From the NCBI GenBank assembly GCA_029265815.1, contig JAJUGU010000002.1, forward strand, positions 1 to 64,000: a stretch of 64,000 nucleotides of DNA, read 5' to 3'. Below are positions 44,773 to 54,078 of this stretch, in pieces. A program made the position numbers and the translations under genes. Source of the DNA: Anaerolineaceae bacterium (GTDB lineage: Bacteria > Chloroflexota > Anaerolineae > Anaerolineales > Anaerolineaceae). Position 1 is the stretch's first letter. Every line of letters begins with the position of its first letter. The notes under the pieces are model-generated. The model was not told where the DNA came from. It did not search any database and saw only the letters and a program-made list of their open reading frames with translations.

Positions 44773-45459
44773 TTAGAAATCCATTCGAGCGAGGTTCTGC
44801 AGTCGTTTCAAGTCTTTTATGGTGATTTCCTGACGGGTGCAGGTGATGAGGTTGTCGAGTTTCAGTACTTTCAGTGTACGGCTGACCGCTTCTGGCCCTG
44901 TCACAATACGGGCAGCGATGGTTTTAACCGGGTGCTGTGAACGATCAATCGGCAGCGTTCCACCTTCACTGATGTCGATCAGGTGCTTGGCCAAACGGGA
45001 TTGTACCGTACGGAAAGAAAGGTCATCATAGTGAGAAATGAGAAGCCGGTTGCGTTTGGCAAGGATAGTCAACAGGGCGATGCCAACCTTGGGAATATCA
45101 AGTAAGATTTTCTGAAATTGAGTGTAACTGATATGCCACACAATAATATCAGTGGTCGCAATTGCGCTGATCGGGTTTGGCCCACCATCCAGCACAGCCA
45201 CCTCATTGAACATAATCACTGGCGAGAGTGTGGCTAGAATTGAGATTTGACCTTCGGGACCTTCTATGCAAAGATCCACCTGACCATTGATCAACACAAA
45301 CATGCCTGAGCATGGATCCTCTGCATGAAAAATAAATTGACCGCTGTTGTATCGCTTGGTGTGGCCTGCGTTGATAATGGCAGAGACTGCATCACGGGGA
45401 AGACGATTAAATTGCTTGACTTTATGGAGCATATCAACAAGTTCTTCGCGTTCGATCAT
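44773..45459 (-). CDS. CRP/FNR-family transcriptional regulator
   Basis: A 228-residue regulator: cyclic-nucleotide-binding-like beta-roll (~25-125), dimerisation helix, and HTH_Crp (~150-220). The recognition helix reads GPEAVSRTLKVL, i.e. the E-x-x-S-R pattern used by FNR and DNR to read TTGA half-sites. There is no N-terminal Cys cluster as in FNR, so it does not carry a classical 4Fe-4S sensor; haem- or NO-sensing as in DNR is possible. It directly precedes the operon whose promoter has a matching box, so it is the likely activator. Starts 59 bases from the divergent PLP-enzyme gene. Confidence 0.9.
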   Translation of the reverse strand: MIEREELVDMLHKVKQFNRLPRDAVSAIINAGHTKRYNSGQFIFHAEDPCSGMFVLINGQVDLCIEGPEGQISILATLSPVIMFNEVAVLDGGPNPISAIATTDIIVWHISYTQFQKILLDIPKVGIALLTILAKRNRLLISHYDDLSFRTVQSRLAKHLIDISEGGTLPIDRSQHPVKTIAARIVTGPEAVSRTLKVLKLDNLITCTRQEITIKDLKRLQNLARMDF

Positions 45460-45518
45460 ATCTCCATTATATATTGATAAGATTTCGTGGAAATCTGGAA
45501 ATGTGGTTTAATTTACTC

Positions 45519-46919
45519 ATGACTAACGACCGCTATTCAACCTTCCTTCAACAATTCCCTGAATTTACTGAAACCATATTAATTGATGATTTGCGGGCAA
45601 AAGAATTTTCTCGGCTTGATCGCAATCATCAGGTCTACCTCGATTACACGGGTGGTGGAATCTATTCGGAGTCTCAAATTCTTTTGCACCAACAGATGTT
45701 ACTGGAGGACGTGTTTGGGAATCCGCATTCCTCGAATCCCACCTCAAGTGTGTCAACCATGTGGGTTGAAAAGACCCGCCAGGCGATCCTGAATTTCTTC
45801 AATGCATCGCCTGACGAATACGTAGTAATTTTCACCCAGAATGCCAGTGGTGCTCTTAAACTGGTGGGTGAATCATACCCGTTTGGCAGCGAGTGCAGCT
45901 ACCTGTTGACTTACGACAACCACAACTCGGTCAACGGCATTCGCGAATACGCACAGGCCAAGGGTGCAACGGTCCGCTACCTTCCGGTTTTTCCACCTGA
46001 AATGCGGGTGGGAGAAGAGAAACTTGAAGAGTATTTGAAACAGGGAAAGGTGGGTTGCCACAACCTTTTCGCATATCCGGCGCAGTCCAATTTTTCGTCG
46101 GTTCAGCATCCACTGGAATGGATTGGAAAGGCGCAGGCAGAAGGATGGGATGTGCTGCTGGATGCGGCGGCTTTTGCTCCAACGAACCGTCTGGATCTCA
46201 CGAAGTGGCATCCAGATTTTGTTCCCATTTCTTTCTACAAAATGTTTGGATATCCGACAGGCATTGGGGCACTGATCGCCCGGCGCAGTGTTCTTTCGAA
46301 GCTTCATCGGCCGTGGTTTGCCGGTGGAACAATCACCGTTGCATCCGTGCAGGCCAAAAAGCATTATCTTGCGGATGCACCGGCGGCATTTGAAGATGGA
46401 ACATTGGATTATTTAAACATCCCTGCGGTGATGATTGGGCTTGAATTTCTGGATCGAGTCGGGATGGAACGAATTCACACAAGGGTCAAGTGCCTGACCG
46501 GTTGGCTGTTGGATAATCTTGAGCAAATGAAACATCAAAATGGCAAGCCGCTGGTGCGTATTTACGGCCCGCTGAACACTGACAGGCGAGGTGGAGCGAT
46601 TGCGTTGAATTTCTTTGATCCTAAAGGAAATGTCATTGACCACCGCTGGATCGAAGCCAAAGCGAATGAAAAAAATATTTCATTGAGAACCGGCTGTTTC
46701 TGTAACCCTGGCGCAGGAGAGGTAGCGCTGGAAATCTCGCCATCAGAGTTAATCACCTGTTTTGGACGTCCGGATCATGAACAACGATTAACCTATGATG
46801 AGTTTCGATTATGTATCAATCACAAGGCTTCTGGTGCGGTACGAATTTCAGTGGGAATGATGAGTAATTTTGCAGATATCGAAGCGATGATTCAATTTGC
46901 GTCCTCGTTGACTCAGTAA
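45519..46919 (+). CDS. Class V aminotransferase-fold PLP enzyme, MOCOS/cysteine-desulfurase-like
   Basis: A 466-residue PLP enzyme. YLDYTGGGIYSESQI near residue 40, NPHSSNPTSSVSTMWVEKTR, FTQNASGALKLVGESYPF, YDNHNSVNGIREYA and SFYKMFGYPTGIGALIAR (PLP Lys near residue 250) fit the N-terminal domain of molybdenum cofactor sulfurases; RTGCFCNPGAGE near residue 395 supplies a Cys in the position of the persulfide Cys. The MOSC domain of eukaryotic MOCOS is absent, as usual in bacteria. The true sulfur acceptor is unknown. ATG 45519 is chosen by homology of the N-terminus; ATG 45501 is possible. Confidence 0.85.
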   Translation: MTNDRYSTFLQQFPEFTETILIDDLRAKEFSRLDRNHQVYLDYTGGGIYSESQILLHQQMLLEDVFGNPHSSNPTSSVSTMWVEKTRQAILNFFNASPDEYVVIFTQNASGALKLVGESYPFGSECSYLLTYDNHNSVNGIREYAQAKGATVRYLPVFPPEMRVGEEKLEEYLKQGKVGCHNLFAYPAQSNFSSVQHPLEWIGKAQAEGWDVLLDAAAFAPTNRLDLTKWHPDFVPISFYKMFGYPTGIGALIARRSVLSKLHRPWFAGGTITVASVQAKKHYLADAPAAFEDGTLDYLNIPAVMIGLEFLDRVGMERIHTRVKCLTGWLLDNLEQMKHQNGKPLVRIYGPLNTDRRGGAIALNFFDPKGNVIDHRWIEAKANEKNISLRTGCFCNPGAGEVALEISPSELITCFGRPDHEQRLTYDEFRLCINHKASGAVRISVGMMSNFADIEAMIQFASSLTQ

Positions 46920-47130
46920 GCCATCAGATTCTCTGTAATATCAATGGATAAATTTTGAACGCCTGAGATTCCTTGGGCGCTCAAGTAATTACGCAGTTTT
47001 TCGTTTCAACCCCGGCCCAGGTTGCCAGAATGATCCAAAATACTTGTGGATGAAGTTATATTTAGCCATGTGTAACGATCACTTATTCTTGCTGACAGGT
47101 GATCATGGAGACCATCGTAAAACAAATAAC

Positions 47131-47155
47131 GCCTGCTCGTAATGGCGCGGCAGGC
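47131..47155 (-). terminator. Possible terminator of the menaquinone methyltransferase gene
   Basis: Short stem GCCTGC (47131-47136) / GCAGGC (47150-47155) with a 13-base loop, followed on the minus strand by GTTATTTGTTTT. Weak. The other bases of 46920-47182 show nothing clear. Confidence 0.4.
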
Positions 47156-47182
47156 AAGAATGGGTTTATGTACCCGTCTGAA

Positions 47183-47878
47183 TTATGGTTTTTTCGCGGT
47201 GTGAATTGCTATCGTGCCAAACATCCTGATTCTGAAAGTAATTTCAGCAAATCCCGCATCTTTCATCGCACCTGCGAGTTCCTCCGCTTTGAGAAAATTA
47301 CGGGTTGATTCAGGTAAGTAGGTATAGGCTTCTTTATCACCGGTGATGAGAGTGCCCAAGAATGGGATCACATACCGCAGATAAAGACGAATCAGAGGAG
47401 AGAGAACGTTTGGACGTGGTCGCGTGGTATCGAGGATGACGATCTTCGAACCAGGTTTTAGCACACGATATTGTTCACCGAGAGCCTGGTAGACATCGCT
47501 CACATTGCGCATCAAGAAACCCGAAATGACCGCATCAAAAGAATTCTTTTCAAATGGAAGGTTGAGTGCATCAGCGGTACAGCGCCGGATTCCATCCCAT
47601 TGATTTTCGACCGTCATCATCTCCAGCGTGAAATCTGCTGCTGTGATTTCACACAACGGGGTGTGCCGCCGGGCAGTTCTCGCCAGGTCACCGGTACCGG
47701 TTCCCAGATCCAGCAGCTTACTGTTAGCAGTAAGATCTGCCAGGCGGATGACTTCCTTTCGCCAGCCAATATCCATGCCACCGGTCATAATGCGGTTCAT
47801 CAGGTCATAGTGCCGGGCGATGCGGGAGAAAGTTTGATTAACATATTGAGCGTGGTCTTGAGGGGTGTGATTAAGCAT
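47183..47878 (-). CDS. menG: Demethylmenaquinone methyltransferase
   Basis: A 231-residue SAM-dependent methyltransferase (UbiE/MenG family) performing the last step of menaquinone synthesis. Family motifs: YVNQTFSRIARHYDLMNRIMT at the N-terminus (split by no gap), SAM motif LLDLGTGTGDLAR near residue 58, and NVSDVYQALGEQYRVLKPG near residue 130 followed by ILDTTRPRP. The organism presumably uses menaquinone, which fits quinone-linked respiration. Single gene with its own transcription unit. Confidence 0.9.
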   Translation of the reverse strand: MLNHTPQDHAQYVNQTFSRIARHYDLMNRIMTGGMDIGWRKEVIRLADLTANSKLLDLGTGTGDLARTARRHTPLCEITAADFTLEMMTVENQWDGIRRCTADALNLPFEKNSFDAVISGFLMRNVSDVYQALGEQYRVLKPGSKIVILDTTRPRPNVLSPLIRLYLRYVIPFLGTLITGDKEAYTYLPESTRNFLKAEELAGAMKDAGFAEITFRIRMFGTIAIHTAKKP

Positions 47879-47970
47879 GGTTGAATTTTATTATGAAATG
47901 ATAGAGATGAGAGAAATAGTGGTTTAGATCATTTTCGGTTAAGAACACAACGACAGGTATTAAAGAGATT

Positions 47971-48942
47971 TTATGACCACATAATCTTGATTATGTTACT
48001 CAATTCCTCATCCTGAAAATTATCTGCAAAACGGCTAAGGATATCAAAATCCAAAGGTGCCGAATGGCCGCCGATTCTGGTAACAATGATCGCTGCGCAG
48101 GCGTGACCAAGTTTTACTGCTTGATAGGGGGTCAGTCCTTTAATCCTGCCTGCGAGAAATCCACCTGCAAATGCATCCCCCGCGCCTGTTGAGTCTATTA
48201 CTTCACGAATCTGGTACGCTTCGATAAATCGGTCAATCGAGCTATCGGCAAGGTAACAGCCTGCCGCCCCTGTTTTTAAAATGACGGTTTTGATTCCTGA
48301 TTCTTTCAGGTATTTGAGTGCATCCTTATCGCTGGTGGATTGTGCAATTAACTGCATTTCGCTTTCATTTGGGAAAAAATATTCCAATTGGGAAAGGATA
48401 TCTTTATGATTATGAATTGCTGTTTTGGCAAAATTATATGAGGGGTCAAGAGAAATTTTGGCCCCTGCTTTTTTTGCCTGGCGGATCAGTTCGATCGCTG
48501 TCTCTTCTGAATATTGCGATTGAAAAGCATAACCTGATACATGTAAGATGTCGCCCTCTTGAAACAGTGCGGGATCGATTTTGCCATAAGGTTCGTAAGC
48601 AGCTGCTCCGCGAAAAGAGACCATGGTGTGTTCTCCGCTACGGTCGATCAAATCAATCACCGTCGCGGTTTTTCCATCGACCATCTTGGTGAATGAGGTA
48701 TCCACGCCGTTTTGCTGGAGATCTTCGAGTACGATTGTTCCTAACTGGTCCTTAGACAACAGACCCACAAATTTCACATTAATTCCAAGTCTGGCAGCGA
48801 TGACCGCGCAATTTGCCGCTGATCCACCTGGAACCAGCTCAATGGAATCAGAAATGATGTCACCCCCTTTATCAGGGAGAGACTGGATCAGGGCAGTAAC
48901 ATCCATAAGAGCGTCACCGTATACAATTAAACTTGCAACCAT
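47971..48942 (-). CDS. PfkB-family carbohydrate kinase
   Basis: A 323-residue ribokinase/PfkB kinase that phosphorylates a sugar or nucleoside with ATP. Motifs: GDALMDVTALI near residue 9, PGGSAANCAVIAARLG near residue 38 (PfkB signature 1), and DSTGAGDAFAGGFLAG near residue 245 with the catalytic Asp (signature 2). Length normal. ATG 48942 has CGGAG upstream; an in-frame ATG eleven codons earlier is unlikely. Exact sugar cannot be assigned. Confidence 0.9.
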   Translation of the reverse strand: MVASLIVYGDALMDVTALIQSLPDKGGDIISDSIELVPGGSAANCAVIAARLGINVKFVGLLSKDQLGTIVLEDLQQNGVDTSFTKMVDGKTATVIDLIDRSGEHTMVSFRGAAAYEPYGKIDPALFQEGDILHVSGYAFQSQYSEETAIELIRQAKKAGAKISLDPSYNFAKTAIHNHKDILSQLEYFFPNESEMQLIAQSTSDKDALKYLKESGIKTVILKTGAAGCYLADSSIDRFIEAYQIREVIDSTGAGDAFAGGFLAGRIKGLTPYQAVKLGHACAAIIVTRIGGHSAPLDFDILSRFADNFQDEELSNIIKIMWS

Positions 48943-49054
48943 TTGATAACTCCGATAATTATTTTGATTCGTCAAAGACTTGTACTGACCAGATCTAAAA
49001 ATTCGAAAATTCTAAGACGATTAAATTTTCTTAAAAAGATCTTGCAAGTAGGAA

Positions 49055-49888
49055 TCAAGATCGCTGACATTCCTTACAGTAATAAACACTTCCTCCCAGG
49101 TAAGCCTCTTTAACAATCGGCGCACCGCATTCAGGGCAGGGAGTGCCTTCGCTTTTGGATGACATGATGACCTTATACCCTCCTGGTTTTCCGAAAAGGT
49201 CTTTTTCTGTATCCCTGCCGCCCAGGTGCGTCATTTCTGCAAGGGTTTGCTTAAGGCTGAGAAACAAGGTGTAGGTTTCTTCTGCAGATAAAGTGTTCAC
49301 TTTGCAATGTGGAGAGAGTTTTGCCTGCCATAGAATGTCTTGCAAAACGCCGTTTCCGAGTCCTGGAATACGCTGTTGAGTTGCAAGGGCAGCTTTTAGA
49401 TTGAGGTTCATGGTTTTTTCATTGGTCAAGATTTGAAGAAAATAGGCTTCATCAAAAGCCTCATCATTAAAAGGGGAGGGTTTTTCCTTTGCAGCCAGAT
49501 AATACGCATTATCAAAGGGGTCTCCATCGATCCAACAATAGAGGCCGCCATACATTTGAACTGATGCAGAGAGCGCGCTGCCGTCTGTAAAGGACAGTAA
49601 AAGTTGGTGTTTCGATGGAACAGGATCACCTGCCTGGTGAAAACGAAGGTTGATTCCATCGCTAAAAAGCAGGTGCGCATGATTGAGTTTGATTTCGACC
49701 ATACCTCCCGCTGCTTCTGCTGAAAGAATGCTTTTTCCCTTTAGGCGGTCGGGGTATTGAGTCGGGTCGCCATGATACCAGGCAAACTTGTGGGGTGAAG
49801 ATGCAACCAAAACCGATTTGATAGTTTTTTTAATCAACGTCTCTTCAATTTGCCTTGCCAGTGTATTGGCTTCAGGTAGTTCGATCAT
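49055..49888 (-). CDS. Fpg/Nei-family DNA glycosylase-like protein lacking N-terminal Pro
   Basis: A 277-residue protein of the formamidopyrimidine-DNA glycosylase/endonuclease VIII family. N-terminus MIELPEANTLARQIE keeps the catalytic Glu (residue 3) but has Ile where the nucleophilic Pro is expected after Met removal. The H2TH part is QRIPGLGNGVLQDILWQAKLSP's region near residue 172, and a zinc finger closes the protein (CPECGAPIV, YYCKEC). Without Pro the lyase chemistry must differ or be lost; damage binding may remain. The ATG overlaps the stop of an unknown gene upstream. Confidence 0.85.
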   Translation of the reverse strand: MIELPEANTLARQIEETLIKKTIKSVLVASSPHKFAWYHGDPTQYPDRLKGKSILSAEAAGGMVEIKLNHAHLLFSDGINLRFHQAGDPVPSKHQLLLSFTDGSALSASVQMYGGLYCWIDGDPFDNAYYLAAKEKPSPFNDEAFDEAYFLQILTNEKTMNLNLKAALATQQRIPGLGNGVLQDILWQAKLSPHCKVNTLSAEETYTLFLSLKQTLAEMTHLGGRDTEKDLFGKPGGYKVIMSSKSEGTPCPECGAPIVKEAYLGGSVYYCKECQRS

Positions 49889-50517
49889 TCTTCTCCCTCA
49901 CTGATTTCATGTTCTTTCATGAAATTTATAATCTCGCTGGGCGGCATAAACGGATTTGGAATGCGTACATCCAGGAGATGGCCGTTCAGCCAAATCACAT
50001 GCGCATAGTCTTCCAAATTTAAAACACCACACACGCCTTCATATTGTACCAACAGGTCTTCAAACCTCTTACGGATGGATACAGATTCACTAAAAAGGAT
50101 ACTCATGGTGGAGCCGGGAGTTCCAAACTCGAACAAGACCTGATCAGGATCTAAAACCCGGTTATCGAAAACCGCAGGGTCATTGTATACTGTGATGTAG
50201 ATACTTCCGACAGGTAACCCCAGCGGGCTTTCTGCAGCTAATAAGTTAAATTTCTCACGAGAAAAATGTTTCAGGTATGTAATGATATCGTCATCCGGTG
50301 GGAAGTAAATGGATGCTGCAAATCTGAATTGCGGGTCGTCATGATAGATGATGCGCTCATTTCTCCCCCAGGCTTCCAGGTGTATCAAACGAAAATGATC
50401 GGGGTATGCCACGAGGGTAGGCAGAGGGCAGGGACGTGAGATACTGGTGATTCCCTGCAAAACGTCCCACAGCGCTTCGCGTTTGAAATACAGCAGATAA
50501 CTGTAGTCCAGACCCAT
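49885..50517 (-). CDS. Unknown soluble protein coupled to the Fpg-like gene
   Basis: A 210-residue soluble protein, no signal or membrane segment, family not recognised. N-terminus MGLDYSYLLYFKREALWDVL is typical of small bacterial cytosolic proteins of unknown role; a conserved-looking core is HDDPQFRFAASIYFPPDDDI and ESVSIRKRFEDLLVQYEGV. Its stop overlaps the ATG of the Fpg-like gene by 4 bases, so both are made together, which hints at a shared DNA-maintenance role but does not prove it. Confidence 0.7.
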   Translation of the reverse strand: MGLDYSYLLYFKREALWDVLQGITSISRPCPLPTLVAYPDHFRLIHLEAWGRNERIIYHDDPQFRFAASIYFPPDDDIITYLKHFSREKFNLLAAESPLGLPVGSIYITVYNDPAVFDNRVLDPDQVLFEFGTPGSTMSILFSESVSIRKRFEDLLVQYEGVCGVLNLEDYAHVIWLNGHLLDVRIPNPFMPPSEIINFMKEHEISEGEE

Positions 50518-50636
50518 TGCTTCTTAATAGTATCAAATTTGACGCCCGAGGGCAATTATGGCAACAGAACCACTTGATGGCTGCTGCTGAATCAATCTGG
50601 TCGATTTTTCGCGTGGTAAAGCGCTAATGAGGATTC

Positions 50637-51839
50637 TTAAACCCTTTCCTTCACCTTCCTGGCGAAAGCGGCGCCAAATCTCCGTCCTTCTTCTAACTCA
50701 TCAGAGGTAGGGGCACCTTTAAATTCGAGACTGCCAAAGGATTGCCATTTTAATTCTACGATCCAGTCATTGTACTCACGCTGACCGCCACCCAGCCAGG
50801 CACAGCTTCCGAAACCGGCAGCAATCTTGTTGAAGATGTGTTTTCTTTGTGCCATTGATAATACATTGGCCATAGTAGGGAATAACTTTCCTTCATAAGT
50901 GGGTGCACCGATCATGACGCCCTGCCTTAACCATAATGATGGCAGTATATGGCTGATGGAATCTTTTGCCACATTAAAAATATTGATGGGAAGTCCTTCG
51001 TCTGCCATCCCCTGAGCGACAGTTTCCATCATCCGTTCAGTGTTGCCATACATCGAGGCGTAGAGCAGTGTTGCAGCCGGGTCACCGGGTTCACCAGCAT
51101 ACCCTGCCCAGGTATTGTAAAGATCGATAATGCGCTTGGGTGAATTCCGCCAGATCAACCCGTGCGAGGGAGCCACGATTGCCACTGGAAAGGCTGCCAG
51201 TTTAGCAATGGCATTCTTCACCGGCTTAGAAAAACTGGCAACGATGTTAGAGTAATAACGCAGGGCCTGTTCTTCATACCAGGCAAGAGGGACGTTCCTG
51301 TCATCAAAGATTGTTCCATTGAGGGCACCGTAACCACCGAAGCCGTCGCACGAGAACAGGATCTTTTCGGTCATCTCGTAAGTCATGATCGTTTCGGGCC
51401 AGTGCACAAAAGGTGTAGAGAAGAATTTCAATTTATGAGAACCAAGGTCAAGTTCTTCTCCATCCGCGACTACCTGAATATTTTCAGTAATACCATAGAA
51501 CGATTCCAGCATTTCTCTGGTCTTTGCAGATCCAAGCAGTTTAACACTCGGAGCGAGTTGGATGATGGCCTTAAGCGCGCCAGAATGATCGGGTTCAAGG
51601 TGATTAATCACGATGTAATCAAGCTCGACAAGATCGATGAACGTCGTGATTTGATCGATCAATTCATCGGTGGTCATTTTACTGCACAGGTCAATGATGA
51701 CCTTTTTCTTGTCTTTGATCAGGTAACTGTTATACGAAACCCCTTCATCACGGATCGACCATAATCCTTCAAATAACTCAGTGTGACGATCATTGACCCC
51801 AATCCAGTAGATTGATGGACGAATCTCAACAGGCTGCAT
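50637..51839 (-). CDS. fprA: A-type flavodiiron protein (NO/O2 reductase)
   Basis: A 400-residue cytosolic enzyme that reduces O2 to water or NO to N2O. The beta-lactamase-like domain (1-250) has the full diiron set: HLEPDHSG near residue 80 (His, Glu, Asp, His), FVHWPET (His), SCDGFGGYGAL (Asp) and PSHGLIW (His). The flavodoxin domain (~255-400) starts with ATLLYASMYGNTERMME (FMN phosphate loop). No rubredoxin domain, so electrons come from a separate donor. Monocistronic. It matches an anaerobe that meets O2 or NO. Confidence 0.95.
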   Translation of the reverse strand: MQPVEIRPSIYWIGVNDRHTELFEGLWSIRDEGVSYNSYLIKDKKKVIIDLCSKMTTDELIDQITTFIDLVELDYIVINHLEPDHSGALKAIIQLAPSVKLLGSAKTREMLESFYGITENIQVVADGEELDLGSHKLKFFSTPFVHWPETIMTYEMTEKILFSCDGFGGYGALNGTIFDDRNVPLAWYEEQALRYYSNIVASFSKPVKNAIAKLAAFPVAIVAPSHGLIWRNSPKRIIDLYNTWAGYAGEPGDPAATLLYASMYGNTERMMETVAQGMADEGLPINIFNVAKDSISHILPSLWLRQGVMIGAPTYEGKLFPTMANVLSMAQRKHIFNKIAAGFGSCAWLGGGQREYNDWIVELKWQSFGSLEFKGAPTSDELEEGRRFGAAFARKVKERV

Positions 51840-51986
51840 GGCTCAATCCTTTCGTATTTTTTGATTAATTTATTGTATCGTAACACATTTGTTTTGAGCG
51901 AATATTGTAAATGAGGTTAAAATTCATTAGTTTCATCCTGCAAGTTTTAGAACGAAACACTCAATAAAATAACCCATCAGGTGATC

Positions 51987-53947
51987 GTGAAAAAACATCT
52001 TTCCTGGCTAGTCAAGCATAGAAACGCAATCTACTTCATCCTGGGAACCCTTCTGCTGGCATGTGGGGTGTTTTTTACAGGGGTGGAGTGGTTTGCATTT
52101 CCGTGGCTATTCTCAACTTCAAATCTGCAGCTCATTGTTCTGACAGCGTTCGATTTACTGTTGATCTTCACGTTAATTGATATCTACTTCTGGAGAGGTC
52201 GAAAGCGTCAATCTACTCTGGCCTGGAAACTGGCGCTGATCTTCACAGGTATTAACCTGGTCATTCTTGGTCTGCTGTTTTGTTATTACGGGCTTACTTC
52301 ACGAGCCGAGATTCGTTCGGTTGCCATGGTCTTGAGGTTGGTGCCATACCTGACGGTGATCCTGGGCGGGGGTTTCCTGGTTTCTCTCTGGAAGACAGCT
52401 CGAGAAGGATTTCGGAAGGGCTGGACTTTCATTTCATTTGAAGATGACCAGCACACTGTAAGCAAAGAATTACCACTTACCGTGATCATCCTCAGCATAT
52501 GCTTTGCATCAGGCCTGGTTCTGCGGTTCATCAACCTGGATAACTTCCCGTTGTATGTGGATGAATACCCTCATGTTCGTACTGCGCTCAGCCTCATTCA
52601 TGGCGAACAGCCATCATACACGCGTGCATATTATCTTGTCACATTGCCAGTCTATTTCAGTTTCAGGCTTTTAGGAGCTCACGAATGGGCGGCACGCCTG
52701 CCGATGGTCATCATAAATATGCTGGCAATCTTCCCCTTGTACTTTCTTGGGAAAAAGATTAACCCCTTTACGGGGCTCGCCAGCGTGGTTTTATTCACCG
52801 TCAATCCATGGATCGTCTCGGTGGCGAGGACAGTGAGAGAATATGCAGTTGTTCCCTTTTTCTTTTTCCTATCGGCAAATTTCTTGCTTGTCTATTAGAT
52901 GTTGAGAATCAAACTCTCAAACTTTATTTCAAACGTCATATTTGGAAAATTCTGACCCTTGTCATTATTGCAGCTTATATATTGATTGATCCTTTCTCGA
53001 ATTTTAAGATCATCCTCGTTAACTATGTGGTTTTTATTGTTTTTCTGGTTTTCAAATTCTGGAAGCGAATCAAATCACGCAGGACTCAGATCCTCTGGGC
53101 TGTGATTGCTTTTCTGTTGGCGTGGGTGGTTCTTGAAATTACCGGGATTGTTTCCAATTACATCGATATTTTCTTTAAAGATATCGGAATTCAATACTGG
53201 GAATCTCTCGTAAGCAATCCCTACCGGCAGTGGTATTACCTGCTGCCTGTTGTTGGCTACCTGATCATTTTTACTGCCTTTTTCTTTTCGTTGAAGTTCT
53301 TTCTTGGAACTCCACAAAAAAGTGACGTGGCGTTATCTTATTGTTTCGTTATCTTTTTCGTAATCCTTCTATACCTGGTCTTTTTCTTAAACGAGGGTGT
53401 CTTTTTAGGGATGGTGCGCTACGGCTCGCTGCTGGAGTACTGGTATGTTCTGATGATGGCGGCGTTTTTCTTTATCATGTACTACCTGATGCGCAAATTC
53501 ATTCAAAGTCGGGTTTTGCCTGTATTTTTAACCATAATCATACTTTCGGCCTTTTTTATAAATTTCCCCGCATTTTCCGCGATCTATCAATTCACAGGAG
53601 GAATCCACCCTGTAACGCGTGAAGGGCATCTGATTATAGAGCCCGCATACCAGATGCTCATTCCACTGATTGATGAGGATGACGTTATTCTCAGCACTCA
53701 ATTAACCACTTATGATGAAATGCACGATGACGTTTTTCGTGATCATCTGATAGTTCTATATTCTAATCTGGTTGGAGATAAATCTATCGGAATAAATGAC
53801 GTTATCATCCGTTATCCTGAGGGTTGGATCATTCTGAACGACTCATCGGATTTACCCGAAACAAGTTTTTCTGTCACTGACAAAACGATCGACTATCTTG
53901 GAAAACAGGGTGATATGTTTATCTGGCATTGGTATACTAGTCAGTAA
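51987..53947 (+). pseudogene. GT39-like membrane glycosyltransferase, interrupted by a frameshift
   Basis: The first part (51987-52898, GTG start after CAGGTGATC) encodes four N-terminal helices and a GT39/ArnT-like core: YVDEYPHVRTALSL (catalytic acidic pair), EWAARLPMVIINMLAIFPLY and NPWIVSVARTVREYA. It stops at TAG 52896-52898. The continuation lies in the frame one base back (from about 52890, LLDVENQTLKLYF) and runs to 53947 with eight more helices. The ATG at 52808 is not a true start, because the first ~28 residues from it are the shifted frame of the first part. A single-base deletion near 52885-52898 explains this; it may be real decay or a sequencing error. Intact length would be ~650 residues, normal for the family. 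Confidence 0.8.
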
Positions 53948-54078
53948 AGCATTAATTATGACTCTAACTAGAGTATGACTCAATTCCTTTCAAATGATCT
54001 CATCAATCGCTGTTGTTTGTACAATAGACTTGATTTGACCTGCCAGCCCAGTTCCCTCATTCTGTTTTGTCAATAAGA

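Noticed and set aside
51840-51986. Possible FNR-type box upstream of the flavodiiron gene
   Set aside because: Only one half-site (TTGAT near 51862) is present; the other half (TTATT) does not match, so I do not claim regulation.
52808-53947. Second glycosyltransferase half as an independent gene starting at ATG 52808
   Set aside because: The first ~28 codons overlap the coding part of the upstream half in another frame and make no membrane-protein sense; a frameshift explains the layout better.
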